Shown here in pieces: positions 61,693-64,000 of a DNA stretch of 64,000 nucleotides. Below the pieces are notes generated by a model that made no database searches, was not told where the DNA came from, and was given only the letters and a program-made list of their open reading frames with translations. How positions within the stretch are numbered: the first letter of the stretch is position 1; each line of letters starts with the position of its first letter. The stretch is from Roseomonas sp. (lineage in GTDB: Bacteria > Pseudomonadota > Alphaproteobacteria > Acetobacterales > Acetobacteraceae), in contig JADCFP010000048.1 of NCBI GenBank assembly GCA_020249465.1, positions 119,139 through 183,138 on the forward strand, in the 5' to 3' direction. Position numbers and translations under genes: made by a program.

Positions 61693-63612
61693 TCACGCCC
61701 GCGCGGGCACGTGCATCTCTGCCTTGCCCAAAGCGGAAAGCGCTGTCGCCACAATCTGCGGCGCATTCAGCCCGGCTTGGTCATATTGCTTGCGCGGTGC
61801 ATCATGATCAATGAAGACATCCGGCAGGCACATGGGGCGCAATTTCAGCCCGCGATCCAGCAGCCCATGCGTCGCCAAATGATGCATGACAATGCCGCTG
61901 AAGCCTAGCATGGAGCCCTCTTCAATCGTGATCAGCACTTCATGCTCACGCGCGAGGCGCTCCACCAAGGCAGTATCCAAGGGCTTAGCGAAGCGCGCAT
62001 CGGCAACCGTGCAGGAAAGCCCATGGCTTGCCAATTCATCAGCTGCCTTCAGGCATTCCTGCAAGCGCGCGCCATAGGACAGGATCGCAATCGCAGTGCC
62101 TTCGCGCAGCACGCGCCCCTTGCCGAGTTCGAGCACCGAACCGCGCTTGGGTAATTCAAGACCAAAACCCTCACCACGCGGATAGCGGAAGGCCGAAGGC
62201 CGATCATCAATCGCGGCAGCGGTCGCGACCATATGCATCAGCTCCACCTCATCGGCGGCGGCCATCAGCACCATATTGGGCAGGCAGCCAAGATAGGCGA
62301 TATCGAAAGACCCCGCATGGGTCGCGCCATCTGCGCCAACCAAGCCCGCGCGGTCCATCGCGAAGCGCACCGGCAGGGATTGCAGCGCCACATCATGCAT
62401 AATCTGGTCATAGGCGCGCTGCAAAAAGGTGGAATAGATCGCGCAAAAGGGCTTGAGGCCCTCGGTCGCAAGCCCCGCCGCGAAAGTCACCGCATGTTGT
62501 TCCGCGATGCCGACATCAAAACTGCGGCGCGGGAATTTCTTGGCGAAGGCATCAAGCCCCGTGCCGGATGGCATGGCGGCATTGATGGCGACGATGCGAT
62601 CATCGGCTTCCGCTTCCGCAATCAGCCCATTGGCGAAGACCTTGGTGAAGGAAGGCGGGCCGGGCGGCGCCTTGGCCTGTTCGCCGGTGACGACATTGAA
62701 TTTCACCACGCCGTGATATTTGTCGGGCGAGGATTCCGCCGGCGCATAACCCTTGCCCTTTTGCGTCACCACATGCAGCAGGATCGGGCCTTGCTGATCC
62801 CGATCCCGCAGATTGCGCAGAATGGGCAGCAGATGATCAAGATCATGCCCGTCCACCGGGCCGACGTAATAAAAGCCCAATTCCTCAAACAGCGTGCCGC
62901 CGGTCAGCAGCCCGCGCGCATATTCATCAGCACGGCGTGCGGCGCGCTCCAAGGGGGCCGGGAAGCGCCTGGCCAACCGCGCCATCATATCGCGTAAGGA
63001 AAGGAAGGGGCGCGATGAAATCAGCTTGGACAGATAAGCACTCATCGCGCCAACGGGCGGCGCGATGGACATGTCATTGTCGTTCAGGATGACAATCAGA
63101 TTGGCCTTGGATGCGCCGGCATTGTTCATGGCCTCATACGCCATGCCGGCACTCATGGACCCATCGCCAATCACGGCAATGACATTGCGTTCCTTGCCCT
63201 GCAATTGGCTGCCAATCGCCATGCCAAGCCCGGCGGAAATGCTGGTCGAGGAATGCGCCGCGCCAAAGGGGTCGTATTCGCTCTCACTCCGCTTGGTGAA
63301 GCCGGAAAGCCCGCCGCCTTGGCGCAGCGTGCGGATACGGTCGCGCCGCCCAGTCAGGATCTTATGCGGATAGGCCTGATGCCCAACATCCCAGATCAGC
63401 CGGTCATGCGGCGTGTCGAAAATCGCATGTACTGCGACGGTCAATTCCACCACGCCAAGTGATGCGCCAAGATGCCCGCCGGTCACGGACACCGCGTCAA
63501 TCGTCTCGGCGCGCAATTCTTCGGCCAGGCGTTTCAACTGATCGCCGGAAAAATTTCGCAAATCGCTTGGAATGGTTACGCGATCCAGCAGCGGTGTGAC
63601 AGGACGGTTCAT
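61693..63612 (-). CDS. dxs: 1-deoxy-D-xylulose-5-phosphate synthase
   Basis: First enzyme of the MEP isoprenoid pathway, joining pyruvate and glyceraldehyde 3-phosphate using TPP. The 639 residues have [37 protein letters not shown], the TPP motif [18 protein letters not shown] ... NDNDMSI, and the C-terminal transketolase parts [17 protein letters not shown] (catalytic Glu), [15 protein letters not shown] and [16 protein letters not shown]. The ATG at 63612 directly follows the ispA stop (TGAATG), so translation is coupled. This is the usual alphaproteobacterial ispA-dxs order. Confidence 0.98.
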   Translation of the reverse strand: MNRPVTPLLDRVTIPSDLRNFSGDQLKRLAEELRAETIDAVSVTGGHLGASLGVVELTVAVHAIFDTPHDRLIWDVGHQAYPHKILTGRRDRIRTLRQGGGLSGFTKRSESEYDPFGAAHSSTSISAGLGMAIGSQLQGKERNVIAVIGDGSMSAGMAYEAMNNAGASKANLIVILNDNDMSIAPPVGAMSAYLSKLISSRPFLSLRDMMARLARRFPAPLERAARRADEYARGLLTGGTLFEELGFYYVGPVDGHDLDHLLPILRNLRDRDQQGPILLHVVTQKGKGYAPAESSPDKYHGVVKFNVVTGEQAKAPPGPPSFTKVFANGLIAEAEADDRIVAINAAMPSGTGLDAFAKKFPRRSFDVGIAEQHAVTFAAGLATEGLKPFCAIYSTFLQRAYDQIMHDVALQSLPVRFAMDRAGLVGADGATHAGSFDIAYLGCLPNMVLMAAADEVELMHMVATAAAIDDRPSAFRYPRGEGFGLELPKRGSVLELGKGRVLREGTAIAILSYGARLQECLKAADELASHGLSCTVADARFAKPLDTALVERLAREHEVLITIEEGSMLGFSGIVMHHLATHGLLDRGLKLRPMCLPDVFIDHDAPRKQYDQAGLNAPQIVATALSALGKAEMHVPARA

Positions 63613-64000
63613 TCAGCTTCTCCGCGCGATGGTATAATCCGCAAGCGCGCGCAAATGCGCCGCCGCATCCCCGAAAGCATCCAGATGATCCTGCGCTTGC
63701 GCGGCAAGCCGTTCCGCTTGCAGCCTCGCGCGTTCCAGCCCCAAAAGCCCGACCAGAGTGGCCTTGCCCGCATCGGCATCCTTGCCGGTGCGCTTGCCGG
63801 TTTCCTCGGCCGATGCGGTCGCATCAAGCACATCATCGGCAATCTGAAAGGCAGCGCCCAGATCGCGGCCATAGGCGCAAAGCGCATGGCGCAACTGGAT
63901 CGGCGCCTTGCCAAGGATGGCGCCTGCTTCGGCGGAAAATTCAATCAGCTTGCCGGTCTTCAGCAATTGCAGCCGGCCGATTTCCGCCTCTTCCAAAGGC
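63613..64000 (-). CDS. ispA: Farnesyl diphosphate synthase, C-terminal part (cut by window end)
   Basis: Partial: the gene continues beyond base 64000. The 127-129 visible residues are the C-terminal part of a short-chain polyprenyl diphosphate synthase: KTGKLIEFSAEAGAILG, LRHALCAYGRDLGAAFQIAD, then DDVLDATASAEETGKRTGKD with the second Asp-rich Mg-binding motif (QIADDVLD) and the lysines that bind pyrophosphate, and DAGKATLVGLLGLERAR. It makes farnesyl diphosphate from IPP and DMAPP supplied by the MEP pathway; dxs follows immediately. Confidence 0.93.
   Translation of the reverse strand, partial: PLEEAEIGRLQLLKTGKLIEFSAEAGAILGKAPIQLRHALCAYGRDLGAAFQIADDVLDATASAEETGKRTGKDADAGKATLVGLLGLERARLQAERLAAQAQDHLDAFGDAAAHLRALADYTIARRS

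Noticed and set aside
1..64000. tRNA genes, CRISPR arrays, insertion sequences, prophage or toxin-antitoxin loci
   Set aside because: Read through the intergenic regions on both strands and found no cloverleaf, repeat-spacer pattern, transposase or integrase; the YdaS-like domain is part of pyruvate kinase rather than a toxin-antitoxin pair.

Overview
This is a gene-dense, GC-rich chromosomal window of about 60 genes with no intergenic gap above 200 bases. I see no tRNA, rRNA, CRISPR array, insertion sequence or prophage gene. The signs point to an alphaproteobacterium: a GAAC-N7-GAAC SOS box in front of lexA, a GapR (DUF2312) gene beside a DUF1244 gene, a DUF2336 protein, class I PHA synthase, rplM-rpsI beside argC, and ispA directly before dxs. 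The many TRAP, Bug, SDR, CoA-ligase and CoA-transferase genes suggest a soil or freshwater heterotroph, perhaps Acetobacteraceae (Roseomonas-like). The family assignment is inference.

Layout. 1-4 kb: minus-strand group with a YdhR-like protein, a FAH-family hydrolase, a small membrane protein, a DHRS6-like dehydrogenase and PHA synthase. 4-7.3 kb: proline-rich lipoprotein, aminotransferase, homoserine dehydrogenase. 7.3-12.4 kb (minus): ketopantoate reductase, oxalate-CoA-ligase-like enzyme, gamma-carbonic anhydrase, argC, rpsI, rplM. 12.6-17.1 kb (plus): sugar-acid dehydratase, M20D amidohydrolase, acyl-CoA ligase. 17.1-20.8 kb (minus): AMACR-type racemase, a periplasmic-binding-like protein without signal peptide, two SDRs. 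20.9-23.8 kb: complete TRAP transporter. 23.8-26.3 kb: membrane protein, dapE, dapD. 26.5-31.9 kb: DUF2336 protein, argB, holC and two tandem M17 leucyl aminopeptidases. 32-34.6 kb: cysQ, tsaC, lexA. 34.6-36.9 kb: MDR reductase, crotonase, thioredoxin. 37-41.3 kb: RND pump and its adaptor.

41.5-44.6 kb is a lipopolysaccharide module (DUF374 acyltransferase, waaA, lpxK). A TetR-devBCA exporter operon follows, with a perfect palindrome in front of the tetR gene. After an orphan aapJ and a strong terminator come pyruvate kinase and glycerate 2-kinase on the minus strand. The window then has DUF1244, gapR, a fused MFS/spermidine-synthase, an accessory catabolic block (TPP enzyme, SDRs, Bug receptor, flavin monooxygenase, beta-hydroxyacid dehydrogenase) and finally dxs with the 3' end of ispA.

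The most unusual feature is the pyruvate kinase gene. Its reading frame begins with a YdaS-type helix-turn-helix domain fused to a complete pyruvate kinase. The upstream gap and the end of the glycerate kinase gene carry an AT-rich 20-bp perfect palindrome plus a third copy of the half-site. A well-placed internal ribosome binding site could also yield pyruvate kinase without the DNA-binding domain. This looks like a possible enzyme-repressor that senses glycolytic state at its own operon. That function is inference.
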